NCBI GenBank assembly: GCA_963754045.1
Contig: CAVWEN010000002.1
Coordinates: forward strand, 62,001 to 126,000
DNA: 64,000 bases
Origin: JALZKA01 sp963754045
GTDB taxonomy: Bacteria > Actinomycetota > Thermoleophilia > Solirubrobacterales > 70-9
Direction of reading: 5' to 3'
Positions 1 to 8,868 of the stretch are shown here, piece after piece. Positions within the stretch are counted from its first letter, which is position 1; each line of letters starts with the position of its first letter. The notes under the pieces were generated by a model. That model ran no database searches. It had not been told where the DNA came from and saw only the letters and a program-made list of their open reading frames with translations. Position numbers and translations under genes: made by a program.

Positions 1-186
1 CGCCGTGCTCCTCGGCGATCGCGATCCCGGTCCAGCCCAGGTCGCGCATCTCCTGCCAGGTCGCGTCGTCGTAGGGGGAGTTGGACTCGGCCAGCTCGCG
101 CACCTTCTCGGGCTTGAAGCGGCTGGCGATGAACTCATGTGCGGTCGAGCGGATCTCGCGCTGCTCGTCGTTGAAGTCGAAATCCA

Positions 187-187
<1 letters not shown>
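1..187 (-). CDS. Acyl-CoA dehydrogenase, N-terminal part (runs off the left edge)
   Basis: Only the first 62 codons are in the window. The protein starts MDFDFNDEQREIRSTAHEF and continues with a stretch resembling the helical N-terminal domain of acyl-CoA dehydrogenases, including a 'MRDLGWTGIAIAEEHG'-like segment typical of this family. Its ATG (187-185) shares one base with the TAA stop of the upstream gene (TAATG), so the two are probably translationally coupled. Adjacent acyl-CoA dehydrogenase pairs in actinobacteria often form mixed tetramers in steroid or fatty-acid side-chain oxidation; that such a pair exists here is an inference from gene order. The catalytic and FAD-binding parts lie outside the window. 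Confidence 0.8.
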
Positions 188-1326
<1,139 letters not shown>

Positions 1327-1342
1327 CGGGGCGCGAACCCTA

Positions 1343-2215
1343 CTAATCGAGCACGTAGAGGACGAAAAACGCCGACGCTACGTACGAGACGCCCGCGAAG
1401 ATGACCCCCGGGTCACGGGCGATGATCGACGCGGTCGAGCGGGTGTCGCGGCGGTCGTAGATCAGGTACAGGTAGCGAAAGACGCCGTAAAGGACTGATG
1501 GGGCCGTCGCCAACATCTTCGAGCCTGCGAGGGGCGAGTTCACGGCATAGATGATGTACGCGAGGATCGCAACGGACGTGACCATGGCGATCATCTGGTC
1601 GAGGAACGGCAGCGAGTAATGGTCGAGGACAGGCCGGGTAGCTGCTACGCCCTCGACGGGCATTTCCTCCAGAATGGCCTCCTGGCGGCGCTTGGTGAAG
1701 CCCAAGAAGAGCGCCAGCATCGCCGTGCAGACGAGGAGGTACTCGGAGGCGGTCGCGTCCACCGCGACAGCGCCCGCCACCACCCGCAAAATGAACAGCG
1801 ACCCGATCGTCATCACGTCGAGGATCACAAGCTTCTTCAGCACCACGGAGTAGGCCACCGTGATCGCGGCGTAGAGGCCGACCAGACCCGCCACCTCGAC
1901 CTCGATGGTCGCCGCGGGCAGCAGGACCGCGAAAGCCGCGAGCCCGACCGAGGCGGTGATCGCCGTCTCCTGCGAGAGGCTTCCGCTCGCGATCGGGCGG
2001 TTGCGCTTCTCGGGATGGAGCCGGTCATGCTCGCGGTCGCGCAGGTCGTTGAAGAGGTAGCCCGCGCTGGAGATCGCGCAGAAGGCGACGAACACGATCA
2101 TCGCGTCGAGCAGCGCAGAGCCGTCGTCGAACTGACCGGAGAAGACGACGCCGGCGAAGACGAGCACGTTCTTCACCCACTCCTGCGGGCGCAGGGATCT
2201 CAGTAGAGGACTCAT
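1343..2215 (-). CDS. UbiA-family prenyltransferase, decaprenyl-phosphate phosphoribosyltransferase type
   Basis: A 290-residue integral membrane protein of the UbiA superfamily. It begins MSPLLRSLRPQEWVKNVLVF, which matches the start of DPPR synthases (mycobacterial Rv3806c), and carries the Mg-binding NDxxDxxxD motif as N56-D64 (NDLRDREHD), followed by HPEKRNRPIASG. DPPR synthase transfers 5-phosphoribose from PRPP to a polyprenyl phosphate. About eight hydrophobic segments follow. I chose the ATG at 2215, 14 nt after the upstream stop, because upstream codons in the same frame are arginine-rich and look non-coding. Its neighbours are an AGPS-like oxidase and acyl-CoA dehydrogenases, not the usual DprE1/DprE2 pair, so a different prenyl acceptor or donor is possible. 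Confidence 0.87.
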   Translation of the reverse strand: MSPLLRSLRPQEWVKNVLVFAGVVFSGQFDDGSALLDAMIVFVAFCAISSAGYLFNDLRDREHDRLHPEKRNRPIASGSLSQETAITASVGLAAFAVLLPAATIEVEVAGLVGLYAAITVAYSVVLKKLVILDVMTIGSLFILRVVAGAVAVDATASEYLLVCTAMLALFLGFTKRRQEAILEEMPVEGVAATRPVLDHYSLPFLDQMIAMVTSVAILAYIIYAVNSPLAGSKMLATAPSVLYGVFRYLYLIYDRRDTRSTASIIARDPGVIFAGVSYVASAFFVLYVLD

Positions 2216-2229
2216 GCGGGGCGGAAACT

Positions 2230-3813
2230 CTACGGAGCGGGGTCGATCAGCACGCCGGGGTTCAGCACTCCCGCAGGATCCAGTGCGCGCTTGGCGCCTG
2301 CGAGGGCGAGGGCGAACGGGCCGGGACGCTGGCGGTCGTACCAGGGGCGATGGTCGCGGCCGACCGCGTGGTGGTGAGTGATCGTGCCGCCCGCCTCGTG
2401 GAGTGCCTCGGAAACGGCCGCCTTTGCCTCGTCCCATTGCTCCACCTCGGACCCGCGCCTCGCTGGCGCCAGCACCGTGAAGTACGGCGCCGGACCGTTT
2501 GGATAGATGTGGGTGAACCTGCAGCTCACGACAGCCTGTGGCCCGAGGGTCTCGCGCGCCGCCGCCATCACGCTTTCGTGGAGGCCCTCGAATCGCTCCC
2601 AGGTGATCGCGGTCTCGAACGTCTCGCTGATCACGCCCAGCCGGGTCATCGCGTCGCGAAGGTAGGGCATGGCGAGGAATGCGTCACGCCAGGCGCTCAC
2701 CTCGCCCCCGCCACCGGCGCCGCGCACCTCGCCCGGGTCCCCGCCGTGCGAACGAGCCACCTCCAGCGCCGCGCCGAGATCGCCGTCCACCGGGTGGTGG
2801 GCGGACTCGAAACCCAGCATCAGCATGTGCTTGCCGGGAGCGCCGGCCTGGTTGAACCCAGCCTCAGTTGCGTCGAGCAGGCGGCAGTTGGCCGGGTCGA
2901 GCCCGGACTGCGAGAGCTCGCGCACCGCCTCGACGGCCTTCGGGAAGTCGGCGAACTCGACCGCGCACGAATCCCTGTGGGTCGGGCGAGGCCGGATTCG
3001 CACCCATGCCTCGGTGATGATTCCGAGGATTCCCTCGCTCCCGACGAGCAGGCGGTCAGGGCTCGGGCCGGCGCCCGAGCCGGGGAGGCGGCGGCTCTCC
3101 CACCAGCCGCCGGGCGTGATTGCGCGGACGGACTCGACGAGGTCGTCCACATGGGTCTCCCTGGTGGCGAAATGCCCGCCGGCGCGGGTGGCGATCCAGC
3201 CACCGAGGGTGGAGAACTCGAACGACTGCGGATAACAGCGCATTGTCAGGCCGCGTTCGGCGAGCTGCGCCTCGAGCACGGGCCCGACGGCTCCGGCGCC
3301 GATGCGGGCGGAGCGCGAGGTCTCGTCAACCTCCAGCACGCGGTCGAGAGCCCGGACGTCGATGGTCACCACGCCGGGGTACTCGCGCGGCAGCCGCGGC
3401 TCGATCCCGCCGCACACCGACGTGCCGCCGCCGAAGGGGATAGCGGCAATGCCCTCCGCAGCACACCAGCCGAGGATCGCCTCGACGTCGTCCTCCGTCG
3501 CGGGCCGCGCGACCAGGTCGGGCACGTTCTCGAACTTGCCGCGCATTCCGCGGAGCACGTCGCGGTAGGCCTTGCCAAGCGAGCGCGAAACCCGCTCGTA
3601 GCGATCATCCGTGCAGATCGCCGCGAGTGAGGCCGGCGGTGTGACCCGTGAGGGGGCAAGCTCGATCGCATCCAGCGCCACCGGGTCCTCGGGCGCCAGC
3701 GCGTCGAACCCCAGCCGTTCACGCACCATCGGCGCCATCGCCTCGAGCGCCGCACGATCGAGATCGCGGCTCTCGTGTCCCCACCCCCAGTGCTTGAGCC
3801 GGTCATCGCTCAC
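2230..3813 (-). CDS. FAD-linked oxidase, alkyldihydroxyacetonephosphate synthase-like
   Basis: A 527-residue flavoprotein of the vanillyl-alcohol-oxidase fold. The FAD PP-loop is PFGGGTSVCGG (126-136). SFEFSTLGGWIATRAGG (197-213) and LLVGSEGILGIITEA are hallmarks of AGPS, the enzyme that swaps the acyl chain of acyl-DHAP for a fatty alcohol to make an ether bond. The three-histidine motif of AGPS is present as ITHHHAVG with His480-482, and a KHWGWG motif stands near the N-terminus. The start is a GTG at 3813, 10 nt after the secreted-protein gene. A fatty-acyl-CoA-reductase-like gene lies upstream on the same strand, which suits ether-lipid synthesis. Other members of this fold (glycolate or lactate oxidases) lack the HHH and SFEFST signatures. 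Confidence 0.85.
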   Translation of the reverse strand: MSDDRLKHWGWGHESRDLDRAALEAMAPMVRERLGFDALAPEDPVALDAIELAPSRVTPPASLAAICTDDRYERVSRSLGKAYRDVLRGMRGKFENVPDLVARPATEDDVEAILGWCAAEGIAAIPFGGGTSVCGGIEPRLPREYPGVVTIDVRALDRVLEVDETSRSARIGAGAVGPVLEAQLAERGLTMRCYPQSFEFSTLGGWIATRAGGHFATRETHVDDLVESVRAITPGGWWESRRLPGSGAGPSPDRLLVGSEGILGIITEAWVRIRPRPTHRDSCAVEFADFPKAVEAVRELSQSGLDPANCRLLDATEAGFNQAGAPGKHMLMLGFESAHHPVDGDLGAALEVARSHGGDPGEVRGAGGGGEVSAWRDAFLAMPYLRDAMTRLGVISETFETAITWERFEGLHESVMAAARETLGPQAVVSCRFTHIYPNGPAPYFTVLAPARRGSEVEQWDEAKAAVSEALHEAGGTITHHHAVGRDHRPWYDRQRPGPFALALAGAKRALDPAGVLNPGVLIDPAP

Positions 3814-3823
3814 CGGCGGCAGG

Positions 3824-4804
3824 CTACCTGCGGCGGGGCCGCGCGCCGGCGAGGTACTTTTCGCCGGCCCTCAGGGTCACTCGCTTGCCGGAACGCTTGT
3901 CGCGGACAACCACAACGCCCTCCCGGACTTTGAACAGGGTTCCCTTCGGCTTTTCGGCGGTCAGCCACCAGGTGCCGCGGACGCTTCCGGAGCCGCGACT
4001 GCCCTTCGTGCCACAGCGGCACGAGCCCTTGCCCCACAGCCTGCGGCGGCCGCGGCGACGCGCCGCGGGCTGGCGGGCCGAGGCGGTCGGCGCGAACGCG
4101 CCGACCAGCCGGGCGTAGGTGATGGCATTCGCACCACCGGACTGGCCCACGCGGAACGCACCGGCCCAGTAGGTCACCGTCTGCAACACGCTGGCCTCGT
4201 TCTTCGAAGACACGATCTTGGCCTTGCCGCGGGTCGCGTCCACGCGGGTGCCGAGCGGCAGCTGCTCGGCCTGGGTCAAGAGCCTCGGGCCCTTAGGGCC
4301 GGGCTCGTCCACATAAACGGTGCCCTGTACCGGGTCCACGTTGGCGTTCTCGTACACGGTGGGCGGCGGCAGCTCCTCGTCCGGCTGTGCCGCCTCCGAG
4401 ACCGGACCGACAGCGCCGGAGAGGCGCCACTGCGAGCCCTGGCTCGTGTACTTGGCGAACGCCCGAAGGATGTGCCCGAGCTCGCTTGCGCCGAGCGTTC
4501 GCGAGCCGAGGTTGCCCCCGTTTGAGTCTTCGACGAATCGCCACCCCGGATCCGTGTCGGGGTCGCCGTCGAACTCGCAGCTGTAGGCCGCCGTGTCGCA
4601 TGTCGCCCAACGGAAGCGATCGAACGGAGGGGCCGCCGGATCGGCGGGGACCACGGCCAGCGTCTCGCCTACGCGCACCTCCCCGGTGATGACCGGTTCG
4701 ACAGCACGACGCTGCGTGCCCTTGGCGATACCGGCGGCAGCAAGCAGCGTTGCCACTACCAGCAGGATCGCCATACCCCTCGGCCTGACCAATGCCATCC
4801 CCAT
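3824..4804 (-). CDS. Secreted protein of unknown function with FecR-like arginine-rich tail
   Basis: A 326-residue protein with a hydrophobic N-terminal segment (about 12-27) that reads as a signal peptide or membrane anchor. The middle part contains two Cys in 'ATCDTAAYSC' and an Ig-like 'ITGEVRVGETLAV' segment. Residues from about 190 include 'GTRVDATRGKAKIVSSKN', then a basic linker, and the end has RGTWWLTAEKPKGTLFKV plus 'RVTLRAGEKYLA'. This ending recurs, to my memory, in many Solirubrobacterales secreted proteins and resembles a FecR-type beta domain. No enzyme motif is visible. It lies between the reductase-like SDR and the AGPS-like gene and shares close spacing (10 nt) with the latter. 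Confidence 0.7.
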   Translation of the reverse strand: MGMALVRPRGMAILLVVATLLAAAGIAKGTQRRAVEPVITGEVRVGETLAVVPADPAAPPFDRFRWATCDTAAYSCEFDGDPDTDPGWRFVEDSNGGNLGSRTLGASELGHILRAFAKYTSQGSQWRLSGAVGPVSEAAQPDEELPPPTVYENANVDPVQGTVYVDEPGPKGPRLLTQAEQLPLGTRVDATRGKAKIVSSKNEASVLQTVTYWAGAFRVGQSGGANAITYARLVGAFAPTASARQPAARRRGRRRLWGKGSCRCGTKGSRGSGSVRGTWWLTAEKPKGTLFKVREGVVVVRDKRSGKRVTLRAGEKYLAGARPRRR

Positions 4805-4825
4805 GCCACCAACTGAAGCAACCTT

Positions 4826-4840
4826 CCTCGCGTAGCGAGG
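4826..4840 (-). terminator. Short hairpin after the reductase-like SDR gene
   Basis: CCTCGC-GTA-GCGAGG (6-bp stem, 3-nt loop) lies 45 nt downstream of the SDR stop on the minus strand and just before the next gene. There is no U-run, so termination is only a possibility. Confidence 0.35.
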
Positions 4841-4884
4841 TGAGGCGCGTCACACAAGACGCAGGACGGCTCGAGCCCTGGCGG

Positions 4885-7020
4885 TTACCAGTGCACGCCG
4901 CGCATCAGGTACGCGAACGCGACCTGCTGGTTCGTCGCCTCGTCCTCGGAGGTCTGAACGCCCGTGCCTCCGCCCTTGCCCTTGCTTTTCCCGGCCTTGG
5001 CGGCGGCCGAATCGGGAAACAGGTGATAGGCCGTGTTGAGGATGTAGTCGATCGACTTCGGGTTGAGCGCGTAGAGGACCTGCCCCAGCGTCCCCATCGG
5101 GGTCGCGATCCGTTTCGGCTTGTGCATGACGGCCTCGGTGATCATGTCGGCGGCCTCGTCCGGTGTGATCGTCGGGAAACGGTCGTACATCTTCGTCGGC
5201 GCGATCATCGGCGTGCGCACGAGCGGCATGTGGATCGTCGTGACGTGAACCCCGTCGTCAACGATCTCCGAGGCGATGCAGCGACTGAACGCGTCCAACG
5301 CCGACTTCGACGCCACGTAGGCCGAGAAGCGGGGCATATTCGTCTGCACGCCGATCGAGCTGACGTTGATGATCTGCCCGGCCTTGCGCTCACGCATGAC
5401 TGGCAACAGCTTCAGGATCAGCCGCACCGCTCCGAAGTAGTTCAGCTGCATCGTCCGCTCGAAGTCGTGCGGCCGGTCGTAGCTGAGGGCAATCGAACGG
5501 CGGATCGAGCGCCCGGCGTTATTCACCAGAACGTCCACGTGGCCGTGCTGGGCCAGAACCTCGTCGGCCATCCGCTCGATGTCCTCCATGTCGGAGAGGT
5601 CGGCTCGATGGATATGCGCTACGCCGCCGGTGGCCTCGATCTGCTCCTTGGTTGATTCGAGCTTCTCGGGCGTGCGTGCGACGAGCAGCACCGTCCCGCC
5701 CGCCTCGGCGATCTTCATAGCCGCCGCCTTGCCGATGCCCGAGGAGGCTCCGGTCACCATCACGTTACGGTCGCGCACGGCCTTCTCGAGCGAGATGCCG
5801 CCGCGAATCCGCCTGCCCACGCGCATCAGTTCATCGGGAATCTGCTGCTCGAGTACCTGGCTGACTCCGCCGACGAGGCCGAGACGGCCCCGCGCGGCGC
5901 CGACGAGGGTCTTGTCGCGGTAGAGGTCGGGGTCGAGATGGCGCTCCCAGTAGTCCCAGAGTTTGCCCGCGTAGGCGCTGAGCGGTGGGACGGAGATGCC
6001 GCTGCCCTCAAGGGCCGCCTGGGTCTGCCGCGAGTCGAAAGTGGTCGGCCAGTTGACGTACATCAGGACCGAGCGCGGGATCCCGAAGTCGGAGAGCACC
6101 GCATCGGCCGCTGTGTTGCCCATCGGCGCGACGTTCAGCAGGGCTCCAAGGATCGGCTGCAGGGCCTGCGTGGCTGCAGCGGGAAGGCGAATCGAGGTCT
6201 GCGGTGCATGCGCCGCCTGGGCGAATGTGTCGATCACCTCGCCCGCGGTCAGCGCGTTCGGGTCCGTGAGGCTGAACGCCTTGCCGTCGAGATCGGGCTG
6301 GTGGGCGATGTGATCCATCGCGCGGACGACGAAATCCACTGGGACGATGTTGATCTGGCGTCCCTGGATGCCGGCCATCGGCATCCACTGGGGCACGGCG
6401 TTGCGGATCCGCCGGATCAGCTTGAAGAAGTAGTAGGGGCCGTCGACCTTGTCCATCTCGCCGCTCTCCGAATGACCGACGACGATGCCCGGGCGGTACA
6501 CGCGCCAGGGCCGCGAGCACTCGCTGCGCACGATCCCCTCGGAGTCGTGCTTGGTTTGGAAATAGGGGTCCGTGTCGACCGCAACGGCCTCGTCGAACAT
6601 GTCCTCGTGCCAGGTGCCTGGATAGAGGCCGGCCGCAGCGATCGAGCTGGTCATGTGAACGCATCCTGCCTCGACGGCCTCGGCGAGTTCGACCATGTGG
6701 CGGGTGCCATCGATGTTGGCAACCTGCTGACTCTCGGCGTCTGCCTTCATGTCGTAGATGGCCGCAAGATGGAAGAGGTGGTCCACCTCGCCGCTCAGGC
6801 GCTCAACGTCCGCGTCTGACACGCCAAGGCGCGGCTGGGAGAGGTCGCCGACGATGCCGACCACGCGGTCCTCGTCCACGCCCCAGCGGTTGCGGAGCTC
6901 CTCGAGGCGGCCCTTCGACCCCTCGCGCACGAGCACGTAAACAGTGCCCTCCCGCTCGAGCAGCAGCTCGACGAGGTTGCGTCCGATGAAACCAGTGGCG
7001 CCTGTGACGAAATAACCCAT
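4885..7020 (-). CDS. Two-domain SDR: fatty-acyl-CoA-reductase-like N-terminus plus classical SDR C-terminus
   Basis: A 711-residue fusion of two Rossmann domains. The N-terminal half begins MGYFVTGATGFIGRNLVELL, an extended SDR with the TGATGFIG nucleotide motif at 6-13 and a YFQTK catalytic pair, as in fatty acyl-CoA reductases. The C-terminal half has VTGASSGIGKAAA near residue 421 and YVASK near 565, a classical SDR. Mycobacterial AcrA1/FcrA-type reductases have a related two-part build and reduce acyl-CoA to aldehyde or alcohol; the same role here is inferred. I chose the ATG at 7020 over an upstream TTG; a GGTAAGGG ribosome site precedes it. An AGPS-like gene that would use a fatty alcohol lies 1.1 kb downstream on the same strand. 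Confidence 0.82.
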   Translation of the reverse strand: MGYFVTGATGFIGRNLVELLLEREGTVYVLVREGSKGRLEELRNRWGVDEDRVVGIVGDLSQPRLGVSDADVERLSGEVDHLFHLAAIYDMKADAESQQVANIDGTRHMVELAEAVEAGCVHMTSSIAAAGLYPGTWHEDMFDEAVAVDTDPYFQTKHDSEGIVRSECSRPWRVYRPGIVVGHSESGEMDKVDGPYYFFKLIRRIRNAVPQWMPMAGIQGRQINIVPVDFVVRAMDHIAHQPDLDGKAFSLTDPNALTAGEVIDTFAQAAHAPQTSIRLPAAATQALQPILGALLNVAPMGNTAADAVLSDFGIPRSVLMYVNWPTTFDSRQTQAALEGSGISVPPLSAYAGKLWDYWERHLDPDLYRDKTLVGAARGRLGLVGGVSQVLEQQIPDELMRVGRRIRGGISLEKAVRDRNVMVTGASSGIGKAAAMKIAEAGGTVLLVARTPEKLESTKEQIEATGGVAHIHRADLSDMEDIERMADEVLAQHGHVDVLVNNAGRSIRRSIALSYDRPHDFERTMQLNYFGAVRLILKLLPVMRERKAGQIINVSSIGVQTNMPRFSAYVASKSALDAFSRCIASEIVDDGVHVTTIHMPLVRTPMIAPTKMYDRFPTITPDEAADMITEAVMHKPKRIATPMGTLGQVLYALNPKSIDYILNTAYHLFPDSAAAKAGKSKGKGGGTGVQTSEDEATNQQVAFAYLMRGVHW

Positions 7021-7109
7021 CAATCAATCCCTTACCAGTGCGGCAAACCTTGTGTCGCGCCTCGCAGCGCTCATCAGGTAACGACCTTACACTCACCTCA
7101 GATGTCCAG

Positions 7110-7123
7110 CACCATTCATGGTG
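7110..7123. promoter_or_regulatory. Inverted repeat upstream of the reductase-like SDR
   Basis: CACCAT-TC-ATGGTG, a 6-bp inverted repeat, lies 90 nt upstream of the SDR start in the 202-nt gap between the SDR and the RTX-like gene. It could be an operator, but nothing else supports this. I see no other structure in this gap. Confidence 0.3.
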
Positions 7124-7225
7124 AGGCGAGCGCGGCAGCGCATCACGCCAGTTCGGCGGGATGTGTCGCGCCGACAATCCCCCGCTGTTGGTTGTGCCTG
7201 ATTACCCAGGCGCGCCGGCCGCGCC

Positions 7226-7894
7226 TTACCGACAGCTGACTGCTCGCGGGTCCAAGCCGCGATCGCGGCGCGCCCGTTCGCCCCTGCCTCCCCCGCAATC
7301 GATGCGGCGGTCGCGAGAGCCGTCCCGCGCCCTGATCCGGTCCCTTCCGGGGCCGCCCAGGTAGCTGTCCCGCCCGAGATCCCGACTGTCGCCGAGGAGG
7401 TCGTCACCGCGGCCTGCTGCGATGAAGTCGGCTCCGCTGTCGCCGAACAGCCGATCGGAGCCCCGTCCGCTACGGATCGTGTCGTCACCCTGGCCGCCGT
7501 AGACCGTCACCGGGAGTCCGGTGGGTACGGCGTCCGAGCCGGTTCCGTCAACCTCGAGGAAGTCCGACCTCGAAGCCAACTCGACCTGGATGCCCGTGAG
7601 GGCCAGCGAGTCCTGGCAGCGGACCTGATCCGAGGAGACCTGCGTGCAGCCGTCCCCCGCCACAACTCCCTCCTGAACATCAAGCACGTTGATAGACCCG
7701 GTCGGCGGCGGACCGTGGTAAGAGATCTGGAGGTCGTTGTAGGCCCCACCCGGGCGCTCCTCGTCCACGAGCAGGGTGCCACCGACCACCGCTGCTCGCG
7801 CTCCCTCGATGGCCGCCGGCGCAGTGCCCGGCACGATGAGCGTGACCGCGATGCCGGCAAGGCTTCCAAGCGTTCGCACGATTGTCCTGTCCAT
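7226..7894 (-). CDS. Secreted protein with RTX-like glycine/aspartate repeats
   Basis: A 222-residue protein that starts MDRTIVRTLGSLAGIAVTLI, a plausible signal peptide ending near APAA. The second half carries nonapeptide-like repeats (GGQGDDTIRSGRGSDRLFG, then GDSGADFIAAGRGDDLLGD), which in the haemolysin-type family bind calcium in a beta-roll. Two Cys pairs are present (DGCTQVSSDQVRC, and Cys near the C-terminus). I chose the ATG at 7894 because GGAGGT stands 9 nt before it; a GTG five codons earlier would lie inside that site. It is a single gene with no obvious operon partner. Its role is unknown; extracellular calcium-dependent binding is an inference from the repeats. Confidence 0.75.
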   Translation of the reverse strand: MDRTIVRTLGSLAGIAVTLIVPGTAPAAIEGARAAVVGGTLLVDEERPGGAYNDLQISYHGPPPTGSINVLDVQEGVVAGDGCTQVSSDQVRCQDSLALTGIQVELASRSDFLEVDGTGSDAVPTGLPVTVYGGQGDDTIRSGRGSDRLFGDSGADFIAAGRGDDLLGDSRDLGRDSYLGGPGRDRIRARDGSRDRRIDCGGGRGERARRDRGLDPRAVSCR

Positions 7895-7986
7895 CCCTTG
7901 CACCTCCACGTCGTTGCCGTTCCGCCATCCTCGTCGTCATGCACGTTCGAGAACGTGACGCGTGTCACATCGCCGAGGGCGACTAA

Positions 7987-8133
7987 CTCGCCCACTACCC
8001 GCGCGAGCCGTGGACGATGGCGGACGAGAATCCAACCCGGGTGGACGTGCTGATCGGCGACGATTACCCCCCCGCCCCGATCGTGGATCGCAAGCGGGCC
8101 CGCGAGGAAGCGCTCGACCGGTATCGGCTGTAA
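7987..8133 (+). pseudogene. C-terminal relic of a deoxyribodipyrimidine photolyase
   Basis: A short open stretch of 48 codons between in-frame stops reads REPWTMADEN, then GDDYPPAPIVDRKRAR and EEALDRYRL before TAA. Bacterial CPD photolyases end in very similar words (a PW[TE]M segment, then YPAPIVDH, then ARxxALxAY). No upstream photolyase domain exists in any frame: a stop (TAA at 7984) precedes it and the RTX-like gene fills the DNA further left on the other strand. I read it as the last piece of a deleted photolyase gene. An ATG (8017) could still allow a 38-residue peptide. Confidence 0.6.
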
Positions 8134-8178
8134 GGTCTGCGCCGGAAATCGTCAAATCAGGGGGAGCGGGAGGAACAC

Positions 8179-8802
8179 ATGCGTAGGGGAATCAGTGTCG
8201 CTTTGCTGGTCGCGGCGGCGGTCGTGATCGCCGGTTGCACACCAAAGTTCGACGGCAAGATCAAGGGCGTTCAAAAGGGCGCCAACAAGGTCCAGGTCAA
8301 GTTCAAGATCTGCCTTCGCGAGTTCAACTCCAACCGCTGCTCGGACGAGCCGCCCGAGCGGGGACAGGCGCGCCGCGGCGACCAGGAGTTCAGGCATCTG
8401 ATCGCGTTCCGCGCCCCCAAGGGGACGAAGGCCCCCGCCAGGTTCAAGTCGGGCGCCAGCAACGTCATTCGCTACTCCGAGAGCGTTCAGTACGGCAAGC
8501 AGCTCGAGGCGAAGGGCGCTCCAACGCCGCGGGGCACCGAATGGTTCGGATACATCAGCAAGCCGGTGGGCTCACAGAGTCCGCGAGCGAGGTACAGGGT
8601 CAAGTTCGGCTTGCCCAACAATCCAGGCAAGCGTTTCAAGTACCGCCCCGTCACCGGCTACGCGGTCACCGAGCCGGGCGAGAACAAGGTGAACTGTGGC
8701 GAGAATGCGTTCGATTCGGGGGAGTCCGGGAACGCCGCCTGCATCACCGATCCGCTCAAGCGCAAGCGCGTTCGCAAGTCGCTGACGATCAAGCTCGACT
8801 GA
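8179..8802 (+). CDS. Putative lipoprotein of unknown function
   Basis: A 207-residue protein starting MRRGISVALLVAAAVVIAGC, a lipoprotein signal with the lipobox VIAGC (Cys20). The mature part is basic, with several Lys/Arg-rich beta-like stretches and four further cysteines. The ATG is preceded by GGGAGGA at a good distance. No domain could be recognised. It is followed by the 2-oxoglutarate dehydrogenase gene on the same strand with a 66-nt gap. The function is unknown. Confidence 0.75.
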   Translation: MRRGISVALLVAAAVVIAGCTPKFDGKIKGVQKGANKVQVKFKICLREFNSNRCSDEPPERGQARRGDQEFRHLIAFRAPKGTKAPARFKSGASNVIRYSESVQYGKQLEAKGAPTPRGTEWFGYISKPVGSQSPRARYRVKFGLPNNPGKRFKYRPVTGYAVTEPGENKVNCGENAFDSGESGNAACITDPLKRKRVRKSLTIKLD

Positions 8803-8868
8803 GCGTAATTTTGCGCACCGCGGCGGGTGGTTCGCCGCGGTGCGCGAAGTCATAGACTCAGCCGTGGA

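Noticed and set aside
2216..2437. An N-terminal extension of the UbiA-family protein
   Set aside because: It is Arg/Pro-rich and overlaps the AGPS-like gene in another frame.
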